From positions 62,001 through 126,000 of the forward strand of contig NZ_JANUSB010000011.1 of the NCBI RefSeq assembly GCF_024793895.1: a DNA stretch of 64,000 nucleotides, read 5' to 3'. Under the pieces are notes generated by a model that saw only the letters and a list, made by a program, of their open reading frames with translations, did no database searches and was not told the origin of the DNA. The position numbers were made by a program, and so were the translations under genes. The DNA is from Serratia sp. AKBS12 (lineage in GTDB: Bacteria > Pseudomonadota > Gammaproteobacteria > Enterobacterales > Enterobacteriaceae). Each line of letters starts with the position of its first letter. Positions within the stretch are counted from its first letter, which is position 1. Positions 26,441 through 33,310 of this stretch are shown here, piece by piece.

Positions 26441-27451
26441 TTATTTGGCGTACGGGCCGGCGATCACCGATTCACGCAGCTTCAGTTCACCGGTGAACGG
26501 TTGCAATGCGGGCAGGGGATCGCCGTTAATCAGGCGCAGCGCCTGGCCGATGGCGGCTTCTATCATCGCGTCTATCGGCAGGTAGACGGTGGACAGCGCC
26601 GGTTGCAGATAGGCCGCGCTGGGTTCGTCGTCAAAACCGAACAGTGACACATCGTGCGGCAGACGTTTACCGGCCTGGCTAAGCGCCTTCATGGCACCGA
26701 TGGCCATATCGTCATTGCTGGCGAACAGCGCGCTAAAGGCGGCGCCAGCTGCCAGCAGAGCGCTACAGCCGCGATACCCCCCGGCCACGCTGCTGTCGCC
26801 GTAGGCTACGCGGGCGTCGTCAAAGGCGATCTGATGCTGTTCCAGCGCCTGGCGATAGCCGGCCAGCCGCGCCTGGGCGGTTGGCGTGGCGATCGGGCCG
26901 GTAATGCAGGCTATTTCACGATGCCCCTGGCCTATCAGATAATCCACCGCCTTGAACGCCGCCTGCTGCTGTTCGAAGAACACGCAGCGTTCTCGCGCCT
27001 GCGGCAAATCACGGTTAATCACCATCACCGGCACCGGCAGGCTGTCGAGCAGCGCCATCAGGGCTGCTTCATCCATAAAGCGGGTGTAGAGGATAATGGC
27101 GTCACAGCGGCGATCCGCCAGCAGCTGTACCGCCTGCAGTTCGTCCTCTGGCGTGTCGTGGCCGTCGGTAACAATCAGATGTTTGCCGCTGGCTTCAATC
27201 AGTTTGGCGGCCTGGCGTAGCAGGCGGCCAAAGTAGGGGCCATCGAAATTGGACACCACCAGGCCAATGCTGTTGGAGCTTTTGTTCGCCAGCGACTGGG
27301 CAAGAAAGTTGGGTCGATAGCCCAGCTCGTCCATCGCCTTGAACACCGCGTCGCGGGTGCTCTTTTTCACCTGGCCGGTGCCATTTAAAACGCGGGATAC
27401 CGTCGCTTTCGACACCCCTGCGCGAATGGAAACATCCAACATGGTGATCAT
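26441..27451 (-). CDS. LacI-family regulator (AscG-like)
   Basis: This 336-residue repressor has the LacI HTH (TMLDVSIRAGVSKATVSRVLNGTGQVKKSTRD) and a periplasmic-binding-protein-like sugar domain. The match to E. coli AscG is good along the length: SNSIGLVVSNFDGPYFGRLLRQAAKLIE, the region around ASNDDMAIGAMKAL, and VSLFGFDDEPSAAYLQPALSTV. AscG-type regulators respond to beta-glucosides. It follows the EIIA gene (86-base gap, same strand) within the beta-glucoside PTS locus, convergent with lysA. It likely represses that locus, but I see no clean LacI-type operator in the spacers. Confidence 0.88.
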   Translation of the reverse strand: MITMLDVSIRAGVSKATVSRVLNGTGQVKKSTRDAVFKAMDELGYRPNFLAQSLANKSSNSIGLVVSNFDGPYFGRLLRQAAKLIEASGKHLIVTDGHDTPEDELQAVQLLADRRCDAIILYTRFMDEAALMALLDSLPVPVMVINRDLPQARERCVFFEQQQAAFKAVDYLIGQGHREIACITGPIATPTAQARLAGYRQALEQHQIAFDDARVAYGDSSVAGGYRGCSALLAAGAAFSALFASNDDMAIGAMKALSQAGKRLPHDVSLFGFDDEPSAAYLQPALSTVYLPIDAMIEAAIGQALRLINGDPLPALQPFTGELKLRESVIAGPYAK

Positions 27452-27537
27452 CTGTGGCTAACCTCGTAGTGCAAACGTCCGCTGTGGAAAGTAGTGGTAG
27501 TCTAGCATAGGGGCTGGCCAAGGACAGCGGGCGATCG

Positions 27538-27861
27538 CTAGGCGTCGCCGGCGAACACCTCCTGACGCAGCAGCACGATCTCCTGTGCCAGATCGTGACA
27601 CAGCATGGCGGTCATCAGATGATCCTGCGCATGTACCATGATCAGGTTTACCGGGATCTTGCCTACTCCTTCATCCACACCAATCAATTGGGTTTGCACC
27701 TTGTGCGCTTCGCGCGCGGCGGCCTGCGACGCCGTCAATGCCTCCTGCGCCTGCGACCACTGACGCTGCCGAGCTGCCTGAATGGCCGACATCGCGTGGG
27801 ATCGCGCTTCGCCGGCGTTGATCAACAGTTCCATTACCGTTTGTTCCAGATCGATCGCCAT
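27538..27861 (-). CDS. PTS EIIA, lactose/cellobiose family
   Basis: This 107-residue soluble phosphocarrier reads MAIDLEQTVMELLINAGEA, with the phosphorylated His77 in IMVHAQDHLM. The ATG at 27861 is preferred; earlier in-frame ATGs at 27873 and 27903 would put an operator palindrome inside the coding region. EIIA takes phosphate from HPr and gives it to EIIB (30813-31130). It lies divergent from the EIIC gene and shares its control region, and is followed by the LacI-type regulator. Confidence 0.92.
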   Translation of the reverse strand: MAIDLEQTVMELLINAGEARSHAMSAIQAARQRQWSQAQEALTASQAAAREAHKVQTQLIGVDEGVGKIPVNLIMVHAQDHLMTAMLCHDLAQEIVLLRQEVFAGDA

Positions 27862-27872
27862 GATTTCTCTCA

Positions 27873-27884
27873 TTGGTATGCCAA
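27873..27884. promoter_or_regulatory. Operator palindrome TTGGTATGCCAA (copy 1)
   Basis: This site reads ATTGGTATGCCAAA, the same core as copy 3. It closely resembles the TTGGTATACCAA sites bound by UxuR/ExuR-type GntR proteins in E. coli. It lies just upstream of the EIIA start. Confidence 0.65.
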
Positions 27885-27901
27885 AATTGGCTTTTTTCAT
27901 C

Positions 27902-27919
27902 ATATTGGAATTCCAATAT
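27902..27919. promoter_or_regulatory. 18-bp palindrome ATATTGGAATTCCAATAT (copy 2)
   Basis: This perfect 18-bp inverted repeat has a TTGGAATTCCAA core, the same TTGG(N4)CCAA form as its neighbours but a different centre. It is midway in the divergent EIIA/EIIC region. Confidence 0.6.
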
Positions 27920-27967
27920 CACCTTGTGAGAGTGAGATCACAGAAAAATAATCCGGTTGGCTTATTT

Positions 27968-27979
27968 TTGGTATGCCAA
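27968..27979. promoter_or_regulatory. Operator palindrome TTGGTATGCCAA (copy 3)
   Basis: The palindrome extends to TTTGGTATGCCAAA (27967-27980). It is identical in core to copy 1, about 65 bases ahead of the EIIC start. Three such sites in about 110 bases make repression of both directions by one GntR-type protein likely. Confidence 0.65.
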
Positions 27980-28043
27980 ATCGCGAAACAGCGGTACGCG
28001 AATCGGTCATCTGAGCCAGCACAACACAACAAGAGGTGGTGTC

Positions 28044-29366
28044 ATGTCATTTCGGGACCGGCTAATAGACTCTCTGGGAGCCTTCGCCAACAAGTTCAAC
28101 AGTTACAGATACATCATGGCCATCAAGGCGTCGTTCATCACGCTGATGCCGGTGATCATTGTCGGCGCGTTTTCGGTGCTGATCTCCAATATGGTGATGG
28201 ATCCCAAGAACGGCCTGGCGAGCTTCGCCATGTTCTCGTTCCTGGCGGATTTCAAGCCGATCATGAGCAGCATCAACTACGCCACGCTGAGCTTTCTCAA
28301 CATTGGCGCGGTATTCCTGATCGGCATCGAGCTGGGCAAGATTAACGGATCGCGATCGCTGTTTCCCGGCCTGCTGGCGGTGATCTGTTTTATCGCGGTT
28401 ACGCCGACCACCGTTGAACTGATGGTCAACAACCAGATGCAGGTGGTGAAAGACGTGCTGGCGAAGCAGTTTTCGGATACCCGCAGCCTGTTCCTCGGCA
28501 TGTTTATCGCCATTTTGTCGGTGGAACTCTATTCCAGACTGGAAACGCTCGACCGGCTGAAAATCAAAATGCCGGAAAGCGTGCCGCCGAACGTCTCTGC
28601 GTCGTTTTCGGCACTGATCCCGGCGATCATCACCGTAGTGGCGATCGCCACCTTTGGCTTTGCCTTCCATCGCGTCACCGGTATTTACCTGTATGACGCG
28701 GTGTATCAGGTGGTGCAGCAGCCGCTGGAAACGGTGGTGCAAAGCCTGCCCGGCATCCTGATCCTGATGTTCGTGGCGCAGCTGTTCTGGGTGATCGGCA
28801 TTCACGGTAACCAGATGGTGAAACCGATCCGCGAGCCGCTGCTGCTGGGGGCGATCATGGTCAACATGACCGCCTTTGAGCAGGGCAAGGAGATCCCCAA
28901 CATCATCACCATGCCGTTCTGGGATGTGTATATGAGCATCGGCGGATCCGGCATCACGCTCGGGCTGCTGTTTGCGGTGATGATCGCCACCAAGCGCAAG
29001 GAGATGCGGGAAATCAGCAAGCTGTCGCTTGGGCCAAGCTTCTTCAACATCAACGAACCGGTGATCTTCGGTATGCCGATCATGCTCAACCCGATCCTGG
29101 CGATCCCGTTCATCATCACGCCGCTGATCACCGGCACCATCGGCTATTTCGCCACCAGCATCGGTTTCGCCGGCAAGGCGGTGGTGATGGTGCCGTGGAC
29201 CACGCCGCCGATCATCAACGCCTGGCTGTCGACCGCCGGATCGATGGGTGCGGTGGTCACCCAGTTGATCTGCATCGTGGTCGCCACGCTGATTTACCTG
29301 CCGTTTGTCAAAGTGGCGGCGCGGCGCGCCGAGCAGGCTGAACAACCCGTTATACAGAATGCATGA
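28044..29366 (+). CDS. PTS EIIC, cellobiose/lactose family permease
   Basis: This 440-residue membrane protein has about ten hydrophobic segments. Family features are the start SFRDRLIDSLGAFANKFNSYRYIMAIKASFI, FWVIGIHGNQMV, and FNINEPVIFGMPIMLNPI around the substrate site. AGAGGTGG precedes the ATG at 28044; the frame is open upstream to 27957 but that start crosses an operator. It moves the beta-glucoside across the inner membrane while EIIB phosphorylates it. It is the first gene of an EIIC-glycosidase-EIIB operon (8-base gap to the next gene). Confidence 0.94.
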   Translation: MSFRDRLIDSLGAFANKFNSYRYIMAIKASFITLMPVIIVGAFSVLISNMVMDPKNGLASFAMFSFLADFKPIMSSINYATLSFLNIGAVFLIGIELGKINGSRSLFPGLLAVICFIAVTPTTVELMVNNQMQVVKDVLAKQFSDTRSLFLGMFIAILSVELYSRLETLDRLKIKMPESVPPNVSASFSALIPAIITVVAIATFGFAFHRVTGIYLYDAVYQVVQQPLETVVQSLPGILILMFVAQLFWVIGIHGNQMVKPIREPLLLGAIMVNMTAFEQGKEIPNIITMPFWDVYMSIGGSGITLGLLFAVMIATKRKEMREISKLSLGPSFFNINEPVIFGMPIMLNPILAIPFIITPLITGTIGYFATSIGFAGKAVVMVPWTTPPIINAWLSTAGSMGAVVTQLICIVVATLIYLPFVKVAARRAEQAEQPVIQNA

Positions 29367-29374
29367 GGTGAGCA

Positions 29375-30802
29375 ATGAGTCAGGTTTCACTCGACATACC
29401 CAGGGATTTTATGCTCGGCGCGGCGGCTTCCGCCTGGCAGACCGAGGGCTGGAGCGGCAAAAAGCCGGGGCAGGATTCTTACCTGGATTTGTGGTATCGG
29501 CACGATCGCCACGTTTGGCATAACGGTTACGGCCCGTCGGTCGCCACCGACTTTATCAATCGCTACCGTGAAGACGTGGCGCTGATGAAGCAAAGCGGCA
29601 TCAGCCATTACCGTACGTCGATCAACTGGGCGCGTTTTCTTACCGATTATGAGCAGGGGGTGGTGGATGAAGAGTACGCTTCCTATATTGACGCCGTGCT
29701 GGACGAAATGAAACGCCAGGGCGTTGAGCCGATGCTGTGCCTGGAACACTATGAGCTGCCGGGTTACCTGCTGGAAAAATACGACGGCTGGAACTCCAGG
29801 CGGGTAGTGGAACTGTTCGTGCTGTATGCGCGCCGGGTATTTGAGCGCTTCGGCGACAAGGTGACGCGCTGGTTCACCTTCAATGAGCCGGTGGTGGTGC
29901 AGACGCGGGTGTACCTTGACGCCATCCGCTGGCCATACGAGCAGAACACCGGCAAATGGATGCAGTGGAACCACCATAAAAATCTGGCCACCGCTTCGGT
30001 GGTGCAGCTGTTCCGCCAGATGGGCTGTACCGGCAGCATCGGGGTGATCCTCAATCCGGAAGTGACCTATCCGCGCTCCAGCGCGCCGCACGACCGGCGT
30101 GCCGCCGAGCTTTACGATCTGTTCTATAACCGGGTGTTTCTCGATCCGGCGATCAAGGGGGAATACCCGGCGGAACTGCTGACGCTGCTCAATCAGCATG
30201 AGGTGCATTTTGCCTGGACGCCGGAGGACATGGCGCTGATCCGCGACAACACCGTCGACGAGGTGGGCATCAACCTGTATTACCCGCACCGCGTCAAGGC
30301 GCCGAGCCGCCAATGGCACAGTGCAACGCCGTTCCATCCGGCGATGTACTACGAGCATTTTGAACTGCCGGGGCGGCGAATGAACAGGTCGCGCGGCTGG
30401 GAAATCCTGCCGAAAATCGTTTATGACATGGGGCTGCGCATGCGCGACGAGTACGGCAACATTGCCTGGTTTGTCGCTGAGAACGGCATGGGCGTTGAGA
30501 ACGAAGCGCAGTTTAAAAATGCCGAGGGCGAAATTCAGGACGACTACCGCATCGAATTCATCCGCGAACATCTCTATTGGACGCTGAAAGCGGTGGAGGC
30601 CGGGGTGAACTGCCGCGGCTATATGCTGTGGGCATTTACCGACAACGTATCGCCGATGAACGCCTTCAAAAACCGCTACGGCCTGATTGAAATCGATCTG
30701 GACAACCAGCGTAACCGGCGGCAAAAAAAGTCGGCGCACTGGTTCCGCACGCTGAGCGACAGCCGGCGACTGACCCTGACGCTTGACGATGAAAACAAAT
30801 AA
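29375..30802 (+). CDS. GH1 6-phospho-beta-glucosidase
   Basis: This 475-residue glycoside hydrolase of family 1 cleaves the phosphorylated beta-glucoside delivered by the PTS. The acid/base Glu171 is in WFTFNEP and the nucleophile Glu369 in VAENGMG; the start FMLGAAASAWQTEG is the family signature. GAGGTG precedes the ATG. The part between residues 33 and 60 (LWYRHDRHVWHNGYGPSVATDF) is unlike the usual GDVAxDHYHRY of BglA/AscB, so the substrate may differ from arbutin or cellobiose. It is translationally close to EIIC and overlaps the open frame of EIIB. Confidence 0.94.
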   Translation: MSQVSLDIPRDFMLGAAASAWQTEGWSGKKPGQDSYLDLWYRHDRHVWHNGYGPSVATDFINRYREDVALMKQSGISHYRTSINWARFLTDYEQGVVDEEYASYIDAVLDEMKRQGVEPMLCLEHYELPGYLLEKYDGWNSRRVVELFVLYARRVFERFGDKVTRWFTFNEPVVVQTRVYLDAIRWPYEQNTGKWMQWNHHKNLATASVVQLFRQMGCTGSIGVILNPEVTYPRSSAPHDRRAAELYDLFYNRVFLDPAIKGEYPAELLTLLNQHEVHFAWTPEDMALIRDNTVDEVGINLYYPHRVKAPSRQWHSATPFHPAMYYEHFELPGRRMNRSRGWEILPKIVYDMGLRMRDEYGNIAWFVAENGMGVENEAQFKNAEGEIQDDYRIEFIREHLYWTLKAVEAGVNCRGYMLWAFTDNVSPMNAFKNRYGLIEIDLDNQRNRRQKKSAHWFRTLSDSRRLTLTLDDENK

Positions 30803-30812
30803 GGAATTGCTG

Positions 30813-31130
30813 ATGAAACGAATCGTTCTGGCCTGCTCGGCGGGCATGTCCACCTCGCTGGTGGTGACCAAAATGGAAAAAGAGGCGGCGGCGCGCGGTC
30901 TGGAGTTGCAGATCTACGCCATCCCCGAACAGAATCTGCGTGATGAACTGCAAAGTTATGGCAGCGATATTCTCGCGGTGCTGCTGGGGCCGCAGGTGCG
31001 CTTTAAGCTGACGGAAAACAAAAAGCTCACTGACCAATACCAGATCCCGATCGCGGTGATCGATTCTGTGGCATACGGCACGTTAAATGGCGCAAAAGTA
31101 CTCGATCAGGCGCTGGGTTTGGTAGACTAA
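30813..31130 (+). CDS. PTS EIIB, lactose/cellobiose family
   Basis: This 105-residue protein begins MKRIVLACSAGMSTSLVVTKM, with the phosphorylated Cys8. The ATG at 30813 has AAGGA six bases ahead; an earlier ATG at 30783 is inside the glycosidase end. It carries phosphate from EIIA (encoded on the opposite strand 3 kb away) to the sugar through EIIC. It is the last gene of the operon; a strong hairpin follows. Confidence 0.92.
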   Translation: MKRIVLACSAGMSTSLVVTKMEKEAAARGLELQIYAIPEQNLRDELQSYGSDILAVLLGPQVRFKLTENKKLTDQYQIPIAVIDSVAYGTLNGAKVLDQALGLVD

Positions 31131-31150
31131 CCCGGTTGTCGCCCCAACGG

Positions 31151-31177
31151 CTGGCGGATGTGCCCATCATCCGCCAG
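31151..31177 (+). terminator. Hairpin after the PTS operon
   Basis: CTGGCGGATG (31151-31160) pairs perfectly with CATCCGCCAG (31168-31177) over a 7-base loop. There is no T run, so termination strength is uncertain; it may protect the mRNA end. Confidence 0.5.
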
Positions 31178-31264
31178 TGCACGCCGTCGGGAGCGGACTT
31201 TTCGGGCTAGATACCTCTTGTATGCAGGGTATGGCATGGGCCAGGCGTCTTTCAGGGTGAAACG

Positions 31265-32038
31265 GTGGACAAAGTCGTGATTCCGCAGGAAAAAAAGCAG
31301 TATCAGGAGATTGGACGGGACCTTCGGCAAAAAATTCAGCAGGGCCATTTCGCTATCGGCACGCGTCTCCCGCCCGAGCGCAATATCGCCGAAACCTACG
31401 GTGTCAGCCGTACTATCGTGCGCGAAGCGCTGCTGATGCTTGAACTGGAAGGTACGGTGGATATTCGCCAGAGCTCGGGCGTCTACGTGATCCGCATTCC
31501 AAACGAGGCGGCGGAAGATGACGATCCGCTGTTGCAGAGCGAGGTCGGACCGTTTGAAATGCTCCAGGCGCGCCAGCTGCTGGAAAGCAATATTGCGGCG
31601 TTTGCCGCCAAAATGGCCACCAAGGCCGACATCGAAAATTTGCGACGTACGCTGGAACAGGAACAACGCGCCATCATTGCCAATGACGAAAGCGGCGACA
31701 ATGACAAAATGTTCCATCTGCTGATCGCCGGTGCGACCCAGAACCAGATGCTGCTGGATACGGTAAAAAGCATCTGGCAGCGGCGGGATGCCAGCCCGCT
31801 GTGGCAGCAGTTGCACAGCCGCATAGCCACCAAGGGCTATCGATTGAAGTGGCTGGCGGATCACCAGAACATTCTGGCAGCGCTGCGCCGTCGCGACGTG
31901 ATGGGATCGTATCAGGCAATGTGGCAGCACATGGAAAACATCAAGGGCACGCTGATGGAGCTATCTGACGTTGATGCCCCGGAATTCGACGGCTATCTGT
32001 TTGAGTCGGTGCCGATCTTCCAGGGCAAACTGGTGTAG
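31265..32038 (+). CDS. GntR/FCD regulator, UxuR-like
   Basis: This 257-residue protein has a GntR winged helix (YQEIGRDLRQKIQQGHFAIGTRLPPERNIAETYGVSRTIVREALLMLELEG) and an FCD effector domain (GPFEMLQARQLLESNIAAFAAKMAT; FDGYLFESVP). It resembles E. coli UxuR/ExuR, which bind TTGGTATACCAA-type palindromes. The GTG at 31265 has AGGGTGAA ahead; no better ATG is near. No hexuronate genes are adjacent, whereas three matching palindromes lie in the EIIA/EIIC spacer. I infer it regulates the PTS locus rather than glucuronate use. It is convergent with galR, only 6 bases apart. Confidence 0.9.
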   Translation: MDKVVIPQEKKQYQEIGRDLRQKIQQGHFAIGTRLPPERNIAETYGVSRTIVREALLMLELEGTVDIRQSSGVYVIRIPNEAAEDDDPLLQSEVGPFEMLQARQLLESNIAAFAAKMATKADIENLRRTLEQEQRAIIANDESGDNDKMFHLLIAGATQNQMLLDTVKSIWQRRDASPLWQQLHSRIATKGYRLKWLADHQNILAALRRRDVMGSYQAMWQHMENIKGTLMELSDVDAPEFDGYLFESVPIFQGKLV

Positions 32039-32044
32039 GGCAAA

Positions 32045-33064
32045 CTACCCCTGATCGAGCGCATTGTTGATGCTGGCGACCGAATGGCGCCGCACCAGCG
32101 TCGGGCTGAACATATTGGTGATTTCCGGCAGCGGCTGGCCGTTGGCCAGCGCCAGCGCCAGTTCCGCCGCCTGGGTTGCCATCGCCACCACCGGGTAGCG
32201 CACGGTGGTCAGGCGCGGCCGCAGATAGCGCGAAATCAGTACGTCATCAAAACCAATCAACGATATCTGCCCCGGCACGTCGATGCTGTTATCGCTCAGC
32301 ACCGACAGCGCCCCGGCGGCCACCGGATCGTTATAGCAGGTCACCGCGCTGAAGTTCTTGCCGCGGCCCAGTAACTCGGTCATCGCCTGCTCGCCGCCAA
32401 TCTCGTCCGGTTCGCCGTAGGCAATCAGCTTTTCATCCACCGCAATGCCATGTTCCTGCAACGCGTCCAGATAGCCCTGCAGGCGATCGGTGGCGTCGGA
32501 AATCTGGTGGGTGGAACAGATGATGGCAATGCGCTGGTGCCCCTGCTGGATCAGATGGCGGGTCGCCAGCCAGGCGCCGTAACGATCGTCCAATGCGACG
32601 CAGCGGGTTTCATAGCCGGGCAGCGTGCGGTTGATCAGTACCATACCGGGGATTTGCTGCATCCAGACGCGCAGCTCCATATCGGTCAGCTTTTTGGCGT
32701 GTACCACCAGTGCCGCACAGCGGTGGCGAACCAGCTGTTCTATCGCCTGTCGCTCTTTTTCGGCGTCGTGGTAGCCGTTACCAATCAGCAGAAAGTTATG
32801 CGTAGTGTAGGCCACTTGCTCGACGGCTTTGACCATGGCACCAAAGAACGGATCGGAGACGTCGGAAACGATCAGCCCGACGGTTTCGGTTGATTGTTGC
32901 GCCAGCGCACGGGCATTGGCGTTAGGGTGATACTGTAATTGCTCCATCGCCGCCAGCACTGCGCTGCGCGAACCATCGCTGGCCTTCGGCGAGTTATTGA
33001 TCACGCGAGATACCGTGGCAACGGAAACGCCCGCCAGCCTGGCAACATCCTTTATGGTAGCCAT
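32045..33064 (-). CDS. galR: Galactose repressor GalR
   Basis: This 339-residue LacI-family protein starts MATIKDVARLAGVSVATVSRVINNSPKAS, nearly identical to E. coli GalR. Similarity continues through ALAQQSTETVGLIVSDVSDPFFGAMVKAVEQVAY and ITNMFSPTLVRRHSV. It represses galactose transport and metabolism genes when galactose is absent. A 12/14 match to the gal operator lies 21-36 bases upstream of its start, so it probably represses itself. In E. coli galR is next to lysA; here about 5.7 kb lies between them. Confidence 0.96.
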   Translation of the reverse strand: MATIKDVARLAGVSVATVSRVINNSPKASDGSRSAVLAAMEQLQYHPNANARALAQQSTETVGLIVSDVSDPFFGAMVKAVEQVAYTTHNFLLIGNGYHDAEKERQAIEQLVRHRCAALVVHAKKLTDMELRVWMQQIPGMVLINRTLPGYETRCVALDDRYGAWLATRHLIQQGHQRIAIICSTHQISDATDRLQGYLDALQEHGIAVDEKLIAYGEPDEIGGEQAMTELLGRGKNFSAVTCYNDPVAAGALSVLSDNSIDVPGQISLIGFDDVLISRYLRPRLTTVRYPVVAMATQAAELALALANGQPLPEITNMFSPTLVRRHSVASINNALDQG

Positions 33065-33084
33065 ATATGCTTCAACTTATCCTG

Positions 33085-33100
33085 GGGTAATCGCTTACAT
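33085..33100. promoter_or_regulatory. GalR/GalS-type operator ahead of galR
   Basis: GGGTAATCGCTTACAT agrees with the GalR consensus GTGTAANCGNTTACAC at 12 of 14 defined positions. It is bracketed by CTGGGG (33082-33087) and CCCCAG (33102-33107), making a larger dyad. Its place directly before galR points to autoregulation. Confidence 0.7.
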
Positions 33101-33310
33101 TCCCCAGTTTTGCGGAAAAACCGTCCGGCTGCAAGTCGCCGGCTGCGTAACTGTGGCGGCGTTGGCAGATATTGGCAGGTTATCCTGCCGTTGGCCGTGG
33201 CGCCGCGCTGCGCTTAGGCCGTGATGCGAGGGCAATAGAGCGATTTGTACTTTGGCTGTCCCCGCTGGCAATGGTATTTTTGCCCATTCCATTTTTTGTT
33301 TGAGAACCTC

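Noticed and set aside
27924-27943. CRP site between EIIA and EIIC (TTGTGAGAGTGAGATCACAG)
   Set aside because: TGTGA and TCACA are separated by 8 bases; not a standard CRP spacing.
28062-29390. 442-codon minus-strand frame opposite EIIC
   Set aside because: His/Arg/Asp-rich composition typical of an antisense shadow; EIIC is clear.
29387-30871. 494-codon minus-strand frame opposite the GH1 gene
   Set aside because: Antisense shadow of a complete glycosidase with both catalytic residues.
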